From positions 223,209 through 287,208 of the forward strand of contig NZ_FNES01000004.1 in assembly GCF_900100195.1 (NCBI RefSeq): 64,000 nt of DNA, written 5' to 3'. The notes beneath the pieces are model-generated. The model was given only the letters and a program-made list of their open reading frames with translations. It did not search any database and had not been told where the DNA came from. The stretch is from Billgrantia gudaonensis. GTDB lineage: Bacteria > Pseudomonadota > Gammaproteobacteria > Pseudomonadales > Halomonadaceae. Shown in pieces: positions 44,429 through 55,330 of this stretch (position 1 is the stretch's first letter; the number at the start of each line of letters is the position of its first letter). The translations under genes were made by a program, and so were the position numbers.

Positions 44429-45223
44429 ATGAAACTCGATACCCTCAAGCACGGCTTCGACGTCACCGGCATGCCAGTCGCTCCGGACGTCTCCTACTGG
44501 AGCCCCGAAGTCATGGACGATCTGCGCCGCCAAGGATGGAGCCAGACCGACATCCGACGCCATATCGACCTTTCAGCCTGGCAGAGCTTCACCACGGACC
44601 TGCCTCGCGACCCCTACGTCAATCGACGCTGGAAGCGCATGTCTTGGCTGACGCTCGATGACGAGGGAAACGTGACCACCATGGGCCATTGCCCCATGGC
44701 ACAGGGCGGCGCCTTCAACGATGCCGACAGCATGGCCGACCGGCTGCGCTACTACGACCCCCTGACCCCCGCCTTTCTCGAGCGTGCGGACGTCAAGGCT
44801 TTCGTGAGCGCCTGGTGTCGGCTGTGGGGCATCGAGCCCCGTGAACCGGTCCTCATGCAGATCACCGGGGTCCGAGGCGAGGGCCAAGTGGACCCCCTGC
44901 AAGGGCAAGGCATTCATGCGGATGGATGCCGGGCGCTGAGCATCCTGGTACTGACGCGCGACAACGTGGCAGGAGCGGAAAACCACCTGTTCGCCGACAA
45001 GGCCGGCACGCAACGTCTGGCGGATACCAAGCTCGTCCCTGGCGACATCCTCCACTTGCGCGACGACCAGGTCTTTCACAGCGTGGATGGCATCGCGCAA
45101 CGAGACGCTGCAGCGCCCTTCGAACGCTTCATCGTCATCATCAACAGTCGCTTCGTGGATGACTTCCAGAACCGCATCCTGCGACGCCACTTCCCCGATG
45201 CCGTGCTCGACGCATCGGCCTGA
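44429..45223 (+). CDS. 2-oxoglutarate/Fe(II)-dependent dioxygenase (isoleucine-dioxygenase type)
   Basis: A 264-residue protein of the family that includes bacterial free amino acid hydroxylases such as L-isoleucine 4-dioxygenase. The iron ligands are visible: H163-x-D165 in GIHADGCRA and distal H217 in QVFHSVDG. R233 in FERFIVII is the likely 2-oxoglutarate anchor. ATG 44429 has AGGAGA eight bases upstream. It is a single-gene unit with its own promoter region and strong terminator. No tailoring or transport partner lies next to it; the aromatic aminotransferase is 5 kb away. The substrate, a free amino acid or osmolyte precursor, is inferred. Confidence 0.85.
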   Translation: MKLDTLKHGFDVTGMPVAPDVSYWSPEVMDDLRRQGWSQTDIRRHIDLSAWQSFTTDLPRDPYVNRRWKRMSWLTLDDEGNVTTMGHCPMAQGGAFNDADSMADRLRYYDPLTPAFLERADVKAFVSAWCRLWGIEPREPVLMQITGVRGEGQVDPLQGQGIHADGCRALSILVLTRDNVAGAENHLFADKAGTQRLADTKLVPGDILHLRDDQVFHSVDGIAQRDAAAPFERFIVIINSRFVDDFQNRILRRHFPDAVLDASA

Positions 45224-45257
45224 ACCCACCGGGCGCTGAATCCTGCGCCCTTCACGC

Positions 45258-45293
45258 AGCGAGCCCCCGGCCCAAGGGCCGGGGGCTCGCTTT
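45258..45293. terminator. Intrinsic terminator downstream of the dioxygenase gene
   Basis: Perfect 16-bp stem AGCGAGCCCCCGGCCC (45258-45273), loop AA, complement (45276-45291), then TTT (45291-45293). It lies between the convergent dioxygenase and yceI genes and could serve both. Confidence 0.85.
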
Positions 45294-45315
45294 CTGATCG
45301 AGAGTGTCGTCCGGT

Positions 45316-45900
45316 TTACTGACGCACGCCTTCGAAGGTCACATAGAGCTCGAGTTCATGCATCGTCTCCGGGAAATCGCTCATGTCGATGCCGAAATCG
45401 GCCAGCGTCAGGGTCGTGGAACCCTCGAAACCGGCACGGTAGCTACCCCAGGGGTCCTCGCCTTCACCGACCAGAGTCACCGGCATGTCGATCTCGCGGG
45501 TCTCGCCATGCAGGCTCAGCTCGCCACTCAGCACGCCTTCCCCGTCGCCGGTCGCCTCGAAGCCGGTCGAAGTGAACGTTGCCGTGGGGTACTCGCTGGC
45601 ATGCAGGAAATCATCGCTGAGGATGTGCTTGTCGCGTTCGGCATGATTGGAGTTGAGGCTATCGACCTGCACCTCCATCTCGACGCTGGACGCCTCCAGG
45701 TCCTCCGGGTCGTAGTGAAACTCGCCGCTGAATTCCTCGAAGCTACCCAGGATGTAGGAGAAGCCAAGATGATTGATCTTGAACTGGACGAAGGCATGCT
45801 GACCCTCGGTGTCGATGACGTAGTCAGCGGCCTGGGCTTGGCTGATCCCCACCAGGGCCGCCGTACTCAGGGCCGTGGCCATAACGGTCTTGTTGAACAT
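45316..45900 (-). CDS. YceI-family periplasmic lipid-binding protein
   Basis: A 194-residue secreted protein. The signal peptide is residues 1-24 (ALSTAALVGISQAQA, cleavage before ADYVID). The mature lipocalin-like barrel has VIDTEGQHAFVQFKINHLGFS and DDFLHASEYPTATFTST, diagnostic of YceI proteins that bind polyisoprenoid lipids. ATG 45900 has AAGGAG upstream. It follows the cytochrome b561 gene by 42 bp, the same pairing as yceJ-yceI in E. coli. Confidence 0.93.
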   Translation of the reverse strand: MFNKTVMATALSTAALVGISQAQAADYVIDTEGQHAFVQFKINHLGFSYILGSFEEFSGEFHYDPEDLEASSVEMEVQVDSLNSNHAERDKHILSDDFLHASEYPTATFTSTGFEATGDGEGVLSGELSLHGETREIDMPVTLVGEGEDPWGSYRAGFEGSTTLTLADFGIDMSDFPETMHELELYVTFEGVRQ

Positions 45901-45942
45901 CGTGCTCTCTCCTTGCGCTTGGATGAAAGTGTATCGATCGTC

Positions 45943-46494
45943 TCAGCGATGGCTCAGACGTGGGTCGATCATTCGCTTGAGAACCTCGTTGCGATCGATC
46001 CAATGGTGCTTGAAGGCGGCGAGTCCGTGGCCTGCTGCCAGCAGAATCAGCGCCCAGGCGCTATACCAGTGAACCTCTCCGGCAATCGTTGCCTGATTGG
46101 GCAGATCGCTGATGAGTGCGGGCACCTCGAACGCGTCGAAGACCTCGATGCCGCGGCCGTCGGCGGTGGAAATCAGGTAACCGCTGACGAGCACGACCAG
46201 CATCAACGCGTAGAGGCCGAGGTGCCCGAGGTGCGCGGCCAGGCGTTCGAAGCGGTGTCCCAGGGCGCGTGGCGTTGGATTGACCCATCGCCAGGCCAGC
46301 CTCAGCAGCGTGGCGAGAAGCACCAGCATGCCGATGGAGCGATGCCACCAGGGGGCCAGGTTGTACCAGTCGTGATAGTACCCGAGGCCCGTCATCCACC
46401 AGCCCAGCACGAACAAGCCAACGATGGCGACGGCCAGAATCCAGTGCAGCAGAATGCTCACCAGCCCCCATCCGCTTCGCGTATTGCGCCACAT
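45943..46494 (-). CDS. Cytochrome b561 (YceJ-like)
   Basis: A 183-residue di-haem-type inner-membrane cytochrome with four transmembrane helices. The likely haem-ligand histidines sit in SILLHWILAVAI (helix 1), WWHRSIGMLVLLA (helix 2) and VHWYSAWALILLAAGHGLAAFKHH (helix 4). It likely moves electrons from quinols to a periplasmic acceptor. ATG 46494 begins MWRNTRSGWG. Forms an operon with yceI downstream. Confidence 0.91.
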   Translation of the reverse strand: MWRNTRSGWGLVSILLHWILAVAIVGLFVLGWWMTGLGYYHDWYNLAPWWHRSIGMLVLLATLLRLAWRWVNPTPRALGHRFERLAAHLGHLGLYALMLVVLVSGYLISTADGRGIEVFDAFEVPALISDLPNQATIAGEVHWYSAWALILLAAGHGLAAFKHHWIDRNEVLKRMIDPRLSHR

Positions 46495-46559
46495 GGCATC
46501 ACCTCGAGTGCGTGATCGATGGCGCCCAGCCTACCGCAGTGCACCAAACGGCGCCGCTG

Positions 46560-46583
46560 AAAAAACCCGAATGCAGCATTCGG
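46560..46583 (-). terminator. Second hairpin with T6 between metZ and yceJ
   Basis: CCGAATG-CAG-CATTCGG (46567-46583); on the minus strand followed by G and T6 (46560-46565). It lies after the metZ terminator and 66 bp before the yceJ start, so it is either a backup terminator or an attenuator in the yceJ leader. Confidence 0.5.
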
Positions 46584-46674
46584 AAAAACCGTCAGTTCGG
46601 GTTCATGCCAGGACCAGTTCAGACCGCAGCAGCGGTTCCTGCAAGGGACATCGGGTCACACCACCGGCAACGCA

Positions 46675-46713
46675 AAACGCCCCGCCCACGCCATGCAACG
46701 GCACGAGCAGGGC
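46675..46713 (-). terminator. Intrinsic terminator of metZ
   Basis: On the minus strand GCCCTGCTCGTGCC, loop GTTGCAT, GGCGTGGGCGGGGC: a 14-bp stem with G-U pairs, followed by GTTTTG. It lies 15 bp after the metZ stop and probably ends the long biosynthetic array. Confidence 0.75.
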
Positions 46714-46728
46714 AAAGCGGGTTGCCGA

Positions 46729-47922
46729 TCACGCTAGGGAGTCCAGCCCCCTCGCGAGATCGGCGCGAATGTCGGCGATGGCTTCCAGGCCGACGGCGAC
46801 GCGGATCAGCCCCTCGCCGATGCCCGCCGCGACCTTCTGGTCATCGGAAAGGCGCCCATGGGTGGTCGTAGCGGGATGGGTGATGGTGGACTTCACGTCA
46901 CCCAGATTGCCAGTAATGGAGAGCAGGCGGGTGGCGTCGATCACCCGCCATGCGCCCTCGCGTTCACCGACCACCTCGAAGCCCAGCACGGCGCCGAAAC
47001 CCGCCTGCTGGCGCTTGGCGAGGGCGTGCTGGGGATGATCCGCAAGCCCCGAATAGTGTACCCGCTTCACCGCCGGATGAGCGGTCAGCCACTCCGCCAG
47101 CCGCTGGGCATTCTCGCAGTGGGCCCGCATGCGCAGGCCAAGGGTCTCCAGCCCTTTGGTGAATATCCACGCATTGAAGGGGCTCAGGCAGGGGCCACAG
47201 GTACGTACCACGCCGAACACTTCATCCAGCAGCTCGTGGGGGCCCACCACGGCGCCCCCCACTGCACGGCCCTGGCCGTCCAGATACTTGGTCGCCGAGT
47301 GGATCACCAGATCGGCTCCCAGATCGAGGGGACGCTGCAGAGCCGGGGTGAGGAAGCAGTTGTCGATGGCCAGCCATGCATCGTGACGATGGGCGATCTC
47401 GGCCAGGGCAGCGATGTCGACCACCTCGGAGAGCGGATTGGACGGCGTCTCGGCGAACAGCAGCCGGGTTGCCGGGGTGATGGCCGCCTCCCAGGCGTCG
47501 AGGTCGGAGAGCTCCACGTAACGCGTGACGATACCCAGCCTGCCTAGGTACTTGTCGAACAAGCTGACGGTGGAGCCGAACAGCGAGCGCGAGGCGACGA
47601 TCTCGTCGCCGGCCTGAAGCAGCGCCAAAGCGGTGGCCAGGATGGCGGCCATGCCCGAACTCGTCGCCACGCAACGCTCGCCACGCTCCATCACCGCCAA
47701 GCGACGCTCGAACGTCTGAACGGTGGGGTTGGTGAACCGGGAATAGACGTTGCCCGGCTCATCGCCGTTGAACTTTCGCGCCGCCTCCGCGGCGCTGCCG
47801 TAGACGAAGCTCGACGTGGGGAAGATCGGCTCGCCGTGTTCCTGCTCTCCGGTGCGATGATGCCCGGCACGAATGGCCAGAGTTTCCAGAGCCCAGTCGT
47901 CTTGGTCTCGCTGCGGATCCAT
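46729..47922 (-). CDS. metZ: O-succinylhomoserine sulfhydrylase
   Basis: A 397-residue PLP enzyme that makes homocysteine from O-succinylhomoserine and sulfide. Cys/Met-metabolism features: PIFPTSSFVYGSAAEAARKF, YSRFTNPTVQTFERRLA, SSGMAAILATALALL, the PLP lysine in HSATKYLDGQGR, and STITHPATTTHGRL near the C-terminus. ATG 47922 has GAGGGG upstream, overlapping the purF stop region (11-bp gap). The purF-metZ order is conserved in pseudomonads, which favours MetZ over MetB. It allows direct sulfhydrylation without cystathionine. Confidence 0.95.
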   Translation of the reverse strand: MDPQRDQDDWALETLAIRAGHHRTGEQEHGEPIFPTSSFVYGSAAEAARKFNGDEPGNVYSRFTNPTVQTFERRLAVMERGERCVATSSGMAAILATALALLQAGDEIVASRSLFGSTVSLFDKYLGRLGIVTRYVELSDLDAWEAAITPATRLLFAETPSNPLSEVVDIAALAEIAHRHDAWLAIDNCFLTPALQRPLDLGADLVIHSATKYLDGQGRAVGGAVVGPHELLDEVFGVVRTCGPCLSPFNAWIFTKGLETLGLRMRAHCENAQRLAEWLTAHPAVKRVHYSGLADHPQHALAKRQQAGFGAVLGFEVVGEREGAWRVIDATRLLSITGNLGDVKSTITHPATTTHGRLSDDQKVAAGIGEGLIRVAVGLEAIADIRADLARGLDSLA

Positions 47923-47933
47923 TCTGCTGCCCC

Positions 47934-49457
47934 TCAGTCGTCGATGTCATCGTCCAGATTGTGGGTTCCCACCAGGGCATGATAGCCGGCGCTCTGCTGC
48001 TCCTTGGCCTCGTCGTTGCGCGACGCTTCCAGCGCCGAGAGATACGCTTCGTCGATATCGCCGGTGACGTAGTGACCATCGAAGACCGAACAGTCGAAGG
48101 CGTCGAGCGTGGGATTGACTTCACGGCACGCCGCCTTGAGATCGTCCAGATCCTGATAGAAGATCCGGTCGGCTCCGATCAGCTCGCCCACCTCGGCCTC
48201 GCTGCGCCCGTGAGCGATGAGCTCTCTGGCCGCCGGCATGTCGATGCCGTAGACGTTGGGGTAGCGCACCGGTGGCGCGGCGGAGGCGAAATAGACCTTG
48301 TTGGCGCCGGCTTCCCGAGCCATCTGGATGATCTGCTTGCAGGTGGTACCGCGAACGATGGAATCGTCCACCAGCAGCACGTTCTTGCCCTGGAACTCGA
48401 TGCCGATGGCGTTGAGCTTCTGACGGACCGATTTCTTGCGCTGGGTCTGACCCGGCATGATGAAGGTGCGTCCGATGTAGCGATTCTTCATGAACCCTTC
48501 CCGGTAGGTCACCCCCAGATGCTGGGCAAGCTCCAGCGCCGAAGTGCGCGAGGTGTCGGGAATGGGGATCACCACGTCGATGTCGTGCTCCGGCCACTCA
48601 TTGCGAATGCGATCGCCCAGCTTGCGTCCCATCTGCATGCGCGTGCCGTAGACGTAGGCGCCGTCGAGGATCGAGTCGGGACGCGCCAGGTAGACGTGTT
48701 CGAAGATGCAAGGAGCCAGACGCGGAGCATCGGCGCACTGCTGGGTATGGATATGCCCTTCCATGTCGACGAAGATCGCCTCGCCCGGTGCCAGATCGCG
48801 GTGCAGCTCGAAGCCGCCGACGTCCAGCGCCACCGACTCGGAGGCGATCATCACGTCTTGTCCGCCTCCTTCGTCACGGGTGCCGAACACCACTGGACGA
48901 ATGCCGTGGGGGTCGCGGAAGGCCACCAGGCCCACGCCGTTGATCATGGCCACCGCCGCGTAGCCGCCGCAACAGCGACGATGCACTCGGCGCACCGCGT
49001 CGAAGACGTCGCCAGGCGCCAGGTGCGGCCCTTGCTTGCCCAGCTCGTGAGCGAAGACGTTGAGCAGCACCTCGGAGTCGGAACTGGTGTTGATATGGCG
49101 CAGATCCGAGGAGAACAGCTCCTGCTTGAGCTGATCGGAGTTGGTTAGATTGCCATTGTGCGCCAGACAGATGCCGTAGGGCGAGTTGACGTAGAACGGC
49201 TGCGACTCCGCCTCGCTGGAGGAACCCGCGGTGGGATAGCGGACGTGGCCGATCCCCAGGTTGCCCTTGAGGCGTGCCATGTGGCGCGTGTGGAAGACGT
49301 CCCGCACCAAGCCATTGCTCTTGCGCAGCAGGAAACGCCCTTCGTTCCAGGTCATCATGCCGGCGGCATCCTGGCCGCGATGCTGGAGCACGGTCAGGGC
49401 ATCATAGATCGCCTGGTTGACGGTCTGCTTGGCCAGAAGGCCGACGATACCGCACAT
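47934..49457 (-). CDS. purF: Amidophosphoribosyltransferase
   Basis: A 507-residue enzyme of the first committed step of purine synthesis, making phosphoribosylamine from PRPP and glutamine. It starts MCGIVGLL, so catalytic Cys2 is exposed after Met removal with no propeptide, as in the E. coli type. The glutaminase half has [10 protein letters not shown] and NGNLTN; the transferase half has [12 protein letters not shown] and the PRPP loop [14 protein letters not shown]. It follows cvpA by 69 bp and precedes metZ. Confidence 0.98.
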   Translation of the reverse strand: MCGIVGLLAKQTVNQAIYDALTVLQHRGQDAAGMMTWNEGRFLLRKSNGLVRDVFHTRHMARLKGNLGIGHVRYPTAGSSSEAESQPFYVNSPYGICLAHNGNLTNSDQLKQELFSSDLRHINTSSDSEVLLNVFAHELGKQGPHLAPGDVFDAVRRVHRRCCGGYAAVAMINGVGLVAFRDPHGIRPVVFGTRDEGGGQDVMIASESVALDVGGFELHRDLAPGEAIFVDMEGHIHTQQCADAPRLAPCIFEHVYLARPDSILDGAYVYGTRMQMGRKLGDRIRNEWPEHDIDVVIPIPDTSRTSALELAQHLGVTYREGFMKNRYIGRTFIMPGQTQRKKSVRQKLNAIGIEFQGKNVLLVDDSIVRGTTCKQIIQMAREAGANKVYFASAAPPVRYPNVYGIDMPAARELIAHGRSEAEVGELIGADRIFYQDLDDLKAACREVNPTLDAFDCSVFDGHYVTGDIDEAYLSALEASRNDEAKEQQSAGYHALVGTHNLDDDIDD

Positions 49458-49526
49458 TCCACCTTACCTCGCTTGCCTGGAATTCATGTTGAAGGGTCGG
49501 CGGCCCGCCTGCGGCCCAACCCGGGT

Positions 49527-50078
49527 TCATCGCTCGTCAGGGGGTGCCGCGTCGCTGCTCGGCAGGGTGAGTTCGCGCAGCGCCGACGGCTCGGGAAAGC
49601 GCCCTTCCCATGCCTCCAGACGGCTCACCGCCCAGTCGCGCAGCTGCTCGAAGGCGGGGCGCAGTTCTGCCTCCTGCCAGGCCTGCAACTGGACCAGGGG
49701 CGTCAGGCTGATCAGGATCGTGGCCAGTACCAGGATCGCCGCCCCCCGTGCCACGCCGAACGCCGCCCCGGCGAGGCGGTTGAACAGCCCCATGCCCACC
49801 CACTCGACGGCGGCGTGGATCATGCGGATGATCACCCCGCACAACAGCACAACGCCCAGAATCACCACCACGAAAGCCAGCACCAGGCGACCGTCCGGGC
49901 TGTCGATGACCCCGCTGAGCAGGTCGGCCACCGGCTCGGCGAGCAGTCGCGCCGCCAGCAGTGCCGTGATCCAGGCGGCCAGGCCCAACGCCTCTCGAAC
50001 GAGCCCGCGCATCACGCCGGCCAGGGTCGACACCGCCAGCACGGCCAGGAACAGCCAGTCGATCCAGGTCAGCGTCAT
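49527..50078 (-). CDS. cvpA: CvpA family membrane protein
   Basis: A 183-residue inner-membrane protein with four helices (WIDWLFLAVLAVSTLAGVMRGLVREA, then LVLAFVVVILGVVLLCGVIIRM). The family is known for a role in colicin V production and is usually next to purF, as here. ATG 50078 has GAGG eight bases upstream; an in-frame GTG at 50084 overlaps the dedD stop but its site is too close. It is translationally linked to dedD. Confidence 0.93.
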   Translation of the reverse strand: MTLTWIDWLFLAVLAVSTLAGVMRGLVREALGLAAWITALLAARLLAEPVADLLSGVIDSPDGRLVLAFVVVILGVVLLCGVIIRMIHAAVEWVGMGLFNRLAGAAFGVARGAAILVLATILISLTPLVQLQAWQEAELRPAFEQLRDWAVSRLEAWEGRFPEPSALRELTLPSSDAAPPDER

Positions 50079-50080
50079 GC

Positions 50081-50788
50081 TCACTCCCTCACCCGGACCA
50101 GCAACCCTTGCAGGTTGGCATTCTGCTTGAGTTCGCCCATCACTCGCTCTCCCTCCTCGGAAGAGGCGAAGGGGCCCACGTAGACCGTCGTCAGGTCGTT
50201 ATCGCGCTGACGCCGATAGGCGGAGTAACCCTGCTCCGCGAGCCGATTCTCGAGACGTTCGGCATTGGCCGGATCGCCAAAGCTGCCCACCTGCACCGCC
50301 CATGCCCCTTCGCCTTCCTCGGCCGACGCGGCAGAGCCCTCGAGGCGCGCCGAAGCCGTTCGCGCCAGTTCGGCGATGGGATCGTCGACGGGCGCCTCTT
50401 GGGTCGCGTCATCGGCAGACGCAGCTCGTTCGGTGGCGTCCGCCTCGTCGGCAACGATGGAGGCATCGGTATCCTGGGCTTCATCAGCACTGCCCTCCGA
50501 CACCGCCTCGGCACCGTCCAAGGCGACCGTCTCGTCAGCGGTCGCCGACTCGCCGTCGGCGGAATCGCCGGCAGGGGCGTCACTGTCGGCCCCCGCGTCG
50601 AGGCTATCCGGCGGCTGCGGCTCAGGCACGTCGTGACGCTCGACCGGCACCGGCTGTTCGATGGTCAACACCGGCTCGGGACGCTCTTCCCGGGGTGCCG
50701 GCTCGTCGAACAGCATGGGGACGAAGATCACGGCGAGAGCCGTGAGTATCACCGCCCCGCTGATTCGTTCGCGCATTCCGTACTTCAT
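50081..50788 (-). CDS. SPOR-domain cell division protein DedD-like
   Basis: A 235-residue septal protein. One N-terminal membrane helix (ISGAVILTALAVIFVPMLF) is followed by a long acidic Ala/Asp/Glu linker (residues about 30-150) and a C-terminal SPOR domain (WAVQVGSFGDPANAERLENR to VYVGPFASSEEGERVMGEL) that binds denuded septal peptidoglycan. ATG 50788 has AGGAGG five bases upstream. Position folC-dedD-cvpA-purF matches the usual order. The linker is unusually long and acidic, fitting a halophile. Confidence 0.92.
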   Translation of the reverse strand: MKYGMRERISGAVILTALAVIFVPMLFDEPAPREERPEPVLTIEQPVPVERHDVPEPQPPDSLDAGADSDAPAGDSADGESATADETVALDGAEAVSEGSADEAQDTDASIVADEADATERAASADDATQEAPVDDPIAELARTASARLEGSAASAEEGEGAWAVQVGSFGDPANAERLENRLAEQGYSAYRRQRDNDLTTVYVGPFASSEEGERVMGELKQNANLQGLLVRVRE

Positions 50789-50818
50789 CTTGCCCTCCTG
50801 CACGCGGCCGTGGCGCCG

Positions 50819-52114
50819 TCACGGTGGCGCCGTACCAGCCCGCTTCCATGCCAGTATGGCTGCCACGGTGAAGAAGGAGCCACACACGAGCACGCGATCC
50901 TCGGCAGCGAGGCGCTCGGCGAGCCAGGCGCCGCCCGCTACGGGCGTGGCAGCCTGGTAGGCTACCCGCCCTCCCCGTTCGACGATGCGTTCGGCCAGAT
51001 CGGCCGCCGAACGCGCCCGCTCACCTTCGAGCGATACGGTCACCCAAGCATCGGCCAACGGCGCCAGACCGGCAATCACCCCGTCGGCATCCTTGTCGGC
51101 CAGCATGCCCAGCAGCACCCAGGTGCGTCCGCTGCAAGGACGCGCAGCCAACCGCTCGGCCACGTAGCTCGCTGCGTGGGGGTTGTGTCCGACGTCGAGG
51201 CACCACTGTCCCAGCCACTGCAAACGACCGGGCAGAGTCACCCTGCCCAGCGCCTGTCGGCAGGCCTGCGCATCGAGTTCGCCCTTGGCCTGGGCCAGCG
51301 CCTGCAGCGCCGTGGCTGCATTGTCGAGCGGCAGGCCCGGGTCGGGCAAGCCGTCGACCTCCAGCGGTTCGCCACGGGCCCCCATGCCCGTCCAGCGCCA
51401 GCCGGCAGCACCGCACTCGCTACGCCGATACTGCTCGCCCAGCGCGAAGGGCACGGCACCACGCTCGCGCACGGCATCATGCACGCTGGCCGGTAGCGTC
51501 GAGCTACCCAGCACCGCCGGGCGACCTGCACGAAGTATGCCGGCCTTCTCGCGGCCGATACCTTCGATGTCGTCGCCCAGGTAGGCGGCATGGTCGTGAG
51601 CCACGGTGGTGATCACCGCCACGTCGGCGTCGATGACGTTCACCGCATCCAAGCGGCCGCCCAGCCCCACCTCGAGAATCGCCAGATCCGGCGGGCACTG
51701 GGCCATGACCCAGAGGGCGCCGAGAGTGCCCGCTTCGAAATAGGTGAGGCTGACGGGCTCGCCATCGAGACGCGCGGTCTCGACGGCCTCGAAACCGGCG
51801 ATCAGGGTGGCATCGTCGGCTTCGCGGCCGTTCAGGCGCAGACGCTCGTTGTAGCGCAGCAGGTGCGGTGAGGTGTATGTCGCCGTGGTGAGGCCGTGGC
51901 TGCGCGCCAGGGCGTCGAGCAAGGCGACCGTGGAGCCCTTGCCGTTGGTGCCCGCCACCGTGATCACGCCGCCGGCCAGGGGCCGATCGAGCAGGGCCAT
52001 GCGCCGGGCGACGGCAACCACGCGGTCGAGGCCCAGATCGATACTCACTGGATGAGCGGCTTCCAGACGTGCCAGCCATTCATCCAGCGTGCAAGCGTGC
52101 GCCGAGCGCCCCAC
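50819..52114 (-). CDS. folC: Folylpolyglutamate / dihydrofolate synthase
   Basis: A 431-residue Mur-ligase-fold enzyme that joins glutamate to dihydropteroate and extends folate polyglutamate tails. It has the ATP P-loop VAGTNGKGSTVALLD, the folate-site TSPHLLRYNERLRLNG, the Mur signature ILEVGLGGRLDAVN and the C-terminal Rossmann domain (WVLLGMLADKDADG). The start is GTG 52114, five bases after the accD stop, implying coupled translation with a weak site. Upstream of dedD in the same operon. Confidence 0.95.
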   Translation of the reverse strand: MGRSAHACTLDEWLARLEAAHPVSIDLGLDRVVAVARRMALLDRPLAGGVITVAGTNGKGSTVALLDALARSHGLTTATYTSPHLLRYNERLRLNGREADDATLIAGFEAVETARLDGEPVSLTYFEAGTLGALWVMAQCPPDLAILEVGLGGRLDAVNVIDADVAVITTVAHDHAAYLGDDIEGIGREKAGILRAGRPAVLGSSTLPASVHDAVRERGAVPFALGEQYRRSECGAAGWRWTGMGARGEPLEVDGLPDPGLPLDNAATALQALAQAKGELDAQACRQALGRVTLPGRLQWLGQWCLDVGHNPHAASYVAERLAARPCSGRTWVLLGMLADKDADGVIAGLAPLADAWVTVSLEGERARSAADLAERIVERGGRVAYQAATPVAGGAWLAERLAAEDRVLVCGSFFTVAAILAWKRAGTAPP

Positions 52115-52119
52115 GGACG

Positions 52120-53148
52120 TCAGCGCGCGTCGTCGGGTCGCTGGGACCCGCCGTCGTGCGAGGTTTCCGCCTCACTCGAGCCGGATGCCTCGGCGCTCTC
52201 CGACGAGGTCTCTTCCCAACCCGCTTCCGCCTGTTCGGCGGCATCGACGAGATCCGGTTCTACCGATGCCAGGGGCGCATCAACGCCTGCCGGTGGCTGA
52301 TGCATCAACTTGCGCAGAACGCCGCCCAGTCGGTCACGCATCTCGCCACGCGCCACGATCATGTCCACGGTACCGTGCTCGAGAAGGAACTCGCTGCGCT
52401 GAAAGCCCTCCGGCAGTTGTTCGCGCACCGTCTGCTCGATGACCCGCGGCCCGGCGAAACCGATCAGCGCGTTGGGCTCGGCCACGTTGAGATCGCCGAG
52501 CATGGCGAGCGACGCCGAGACGCCACCGAACACCGGGTCGGTGAGCACCGAAACGTAGGGCACGCCGGCCTCGCGCAGCCGCTCCAGTGCAGCCGACGTC
52601 TTGGCCATCTGCATCAGAGAGAACAGCGCCTCCTGCATGCGCGCCCCGCCGGAGGCGGAAAAGCAGATCAGCGGTACGCGTTCCTCGCGGGCCAGGGTCG
52701 CGGCACGTACGAACTTCTCCCCCACCACGGCACCCATGGAACCGCCCATGAAGGTGAACTCGAAGGCCACCACGACCACCGGAAGACCGTCGAGGTAGCC
52801 GCGCATGGCCACCAGCGCATCCTTCTCGCCGGTCTCCTTCTGGGCGGCACTCAAGCGATCCTTGTACTTCTTGGAGTCCCGGAACTTGAGCCGGTCCACC
52901 GGCTCCAGCTCGGCAGCGATCTCCTCGCGTCCATCGGCATCGAGAAACCAGTCGAGTCGCTTGCGCGCCGTCAGCCGCAGGTGATGGTCGCACTTGGGAC
53001 AGACGTTATGGTGCTTTTCCAGTTCGGGCAGGTAGAGCACCGCTTCGCACTTGGGGCATTTGCGCCACAGGCCGTCGGGCACGCTGGCCCGGCGTTCCTT
53101 GCGCTGAATACGCCCCACTGAAGGTACGATCTTGTCAAGCCAGCTCAT
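52120..53148 (-). CDS. accD: Acetyl-CoA carboxylase carboxyltransferase subunit beta
   Basis: A 342-residue subunit that, with AccA, transfers carboxyl from biotin to acetyl-CoA, starting fatty-acid synthesis. The N-terminal zinc ribbon has two CPKC pairs (residues about 27-50). The crotonase-fold core has [22 protein letters not shown] and the [15 protein letters not shown] motif. The C-terminal ~45 residues are a Glu/Ser/Ala-rich acidic extension beyond the E. coli length. ATG 53148 gives the canonical [10 protein letters not shown]. Follows trpA by 72 bp. Confidence 0.97.
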   Translation of the reverse strand: MSWLDKIVPSVGRIQRKERRASVPDGLWRKCPKCEAVLYLPELEKHHNVCPKCDHHLRLTARKRLDWFLDADGREEIAAELEPVDRLKFRDSKKYKDRLSAAQKETGEKDALVAMRGYLDGLPVVVVAFEFTFMGGSMGAVVGEKFVRAATLAREERVPLICFSASGGARMQEALFSLMQMAKTSAALERLREAGVPYVSVLTDPVFGGVSASLAMLGDLNVAEPNALIGFAGPRVIEQTVREQLPEGFQRSEFLLEHGTVDMIVARGEMRDRLGGVLRKLMHQPPAGVDAPLASVEPDLVDAAEQAEAGWEETSSESAEASGSSEAETSHDGGSQRPDDAR

Positions 53149-53220
53149 GTCAGATAAGGCTTCCGTAGGCTGTTGCACCCGGCACGACCGGGCGGATATG
53201 AATTCGCTCGGCGAGCGCCA

Positions 53221-54036
53221 TCAACGCGGCGGCAGCGCATCGAGCGCCGTGCGCATCTCACCGAGCACGGCCTGCAGCGCCTGGGGAATCGCCTCCGGCC
53301 GCTCGACGTTCTCGGCAATGCGGTTGACCAGTGCCGACCCGACGATCACGCCATCGGCCACCCTACCGACTTCCGCTGCCGAGGCTCCATCGCGGATGCC
53401 GAAGCCCACGCACAGTGGAAGCGTCGTCAGTTCGCGCAACGGTGCCAGATGTTCGGCCACGTCCGCCGCGTTGAGGGTCGCGGCACCGGTCACGCCCTTG
53501 AGCGCCACGTAGTAGAGATAGCCCTCGCCATGGGCGCATATTGTAGCGGCCCGCTCGCGGGAAGTGGTAGGGGCGACGAGAAAGATCGAGGCGAGCCCGC
53601 GCGCCTTGAGCACGGGGCCGAACTCCTCGGCCTCCTCCGGCGGCATGTCCACGGTGAGCACGCCGTCGACGCCGGCGGCAACGGCCTGGTCGGCGAAGGC
53701 GTCGAGGCCGATGCGCTCGACGGGATTGAGATAGCCCATCAACACCACAGGCGTCTCGCTATCCTGCTCACGGAACTCGCGCACCATCTCGAAGAGATCG
53801 GCGAGGCGCACGCCATGCTTCAGCGCCCTTTCACAGGCTTTCTGGATCACCGGGCCGTCGGCCATGGGGTCGGAGAACGGCACGCCGAGCTCGATCACGT
53901 CGGCGCCCGCCGCCACCAGAGCGTGCATGAAGCCGACGGTGTGCGCTGGCGCCGGGTCGCCGGCAGTGAGATAGGGAATCAGCGCGCGGCGGCCCTGGGC
54001 CTTGAGATCGGCAAAGCGTTGGTCGATACGGTTCAT
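53221..54036 (-). CDS. trpA: Tryptophan synthase alpha chain
   Basis: A 271-residue TIM-barrel subunit cleaving indole-glycerol phosphate to indole, which tunnels to TrpB. The catalytic Glu sits in [16 protein letters not shown] and the catalytic Asp in [15 protein letters not shown]; the phosphate loop is VGFGIRDGA with [10 protein letters not shown] chose ATG 54036 because GAGG lies six bases upstream; ATG 54042 is in frame but too close to it. The site overlaps the trpB stop, so the two are coupled. Confidence 0.97.
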   Translation of the reverse strand: MNRIDQRFADLKAQGRRALIPYLTAGDPAPAHTVGFMHALVAAGADVIELGVPFSDPMADGPVIQKACERALKHGVRLADLFEMVREFREQDSETPVVLMGYLNPVERIGLDAFADQAVAAGVDGVLTVDMPPEEAEEFGPVLKARGLASIFLVAPTTSRERAATICAHGEGYLYYVALKGVTGAATLNAADVAEHLAPLRELTTLPLCVGFGIRDGASAAEVGRVADGVIVGSALVNRIAENVERPEAIPQALQAVLGEMRTALDALPPR

Positions 54037-54044
54037 CGGCATCC

Positions 54045-55259
<1,215 letters not shown>

Positions 55260-55330
55260 GAAAGACACCTCACAGGGTCGTCAATAGGAACGGGGTTGGA
55301 AACTCGGTGATTCACGCGGGCAGAGGAGCC

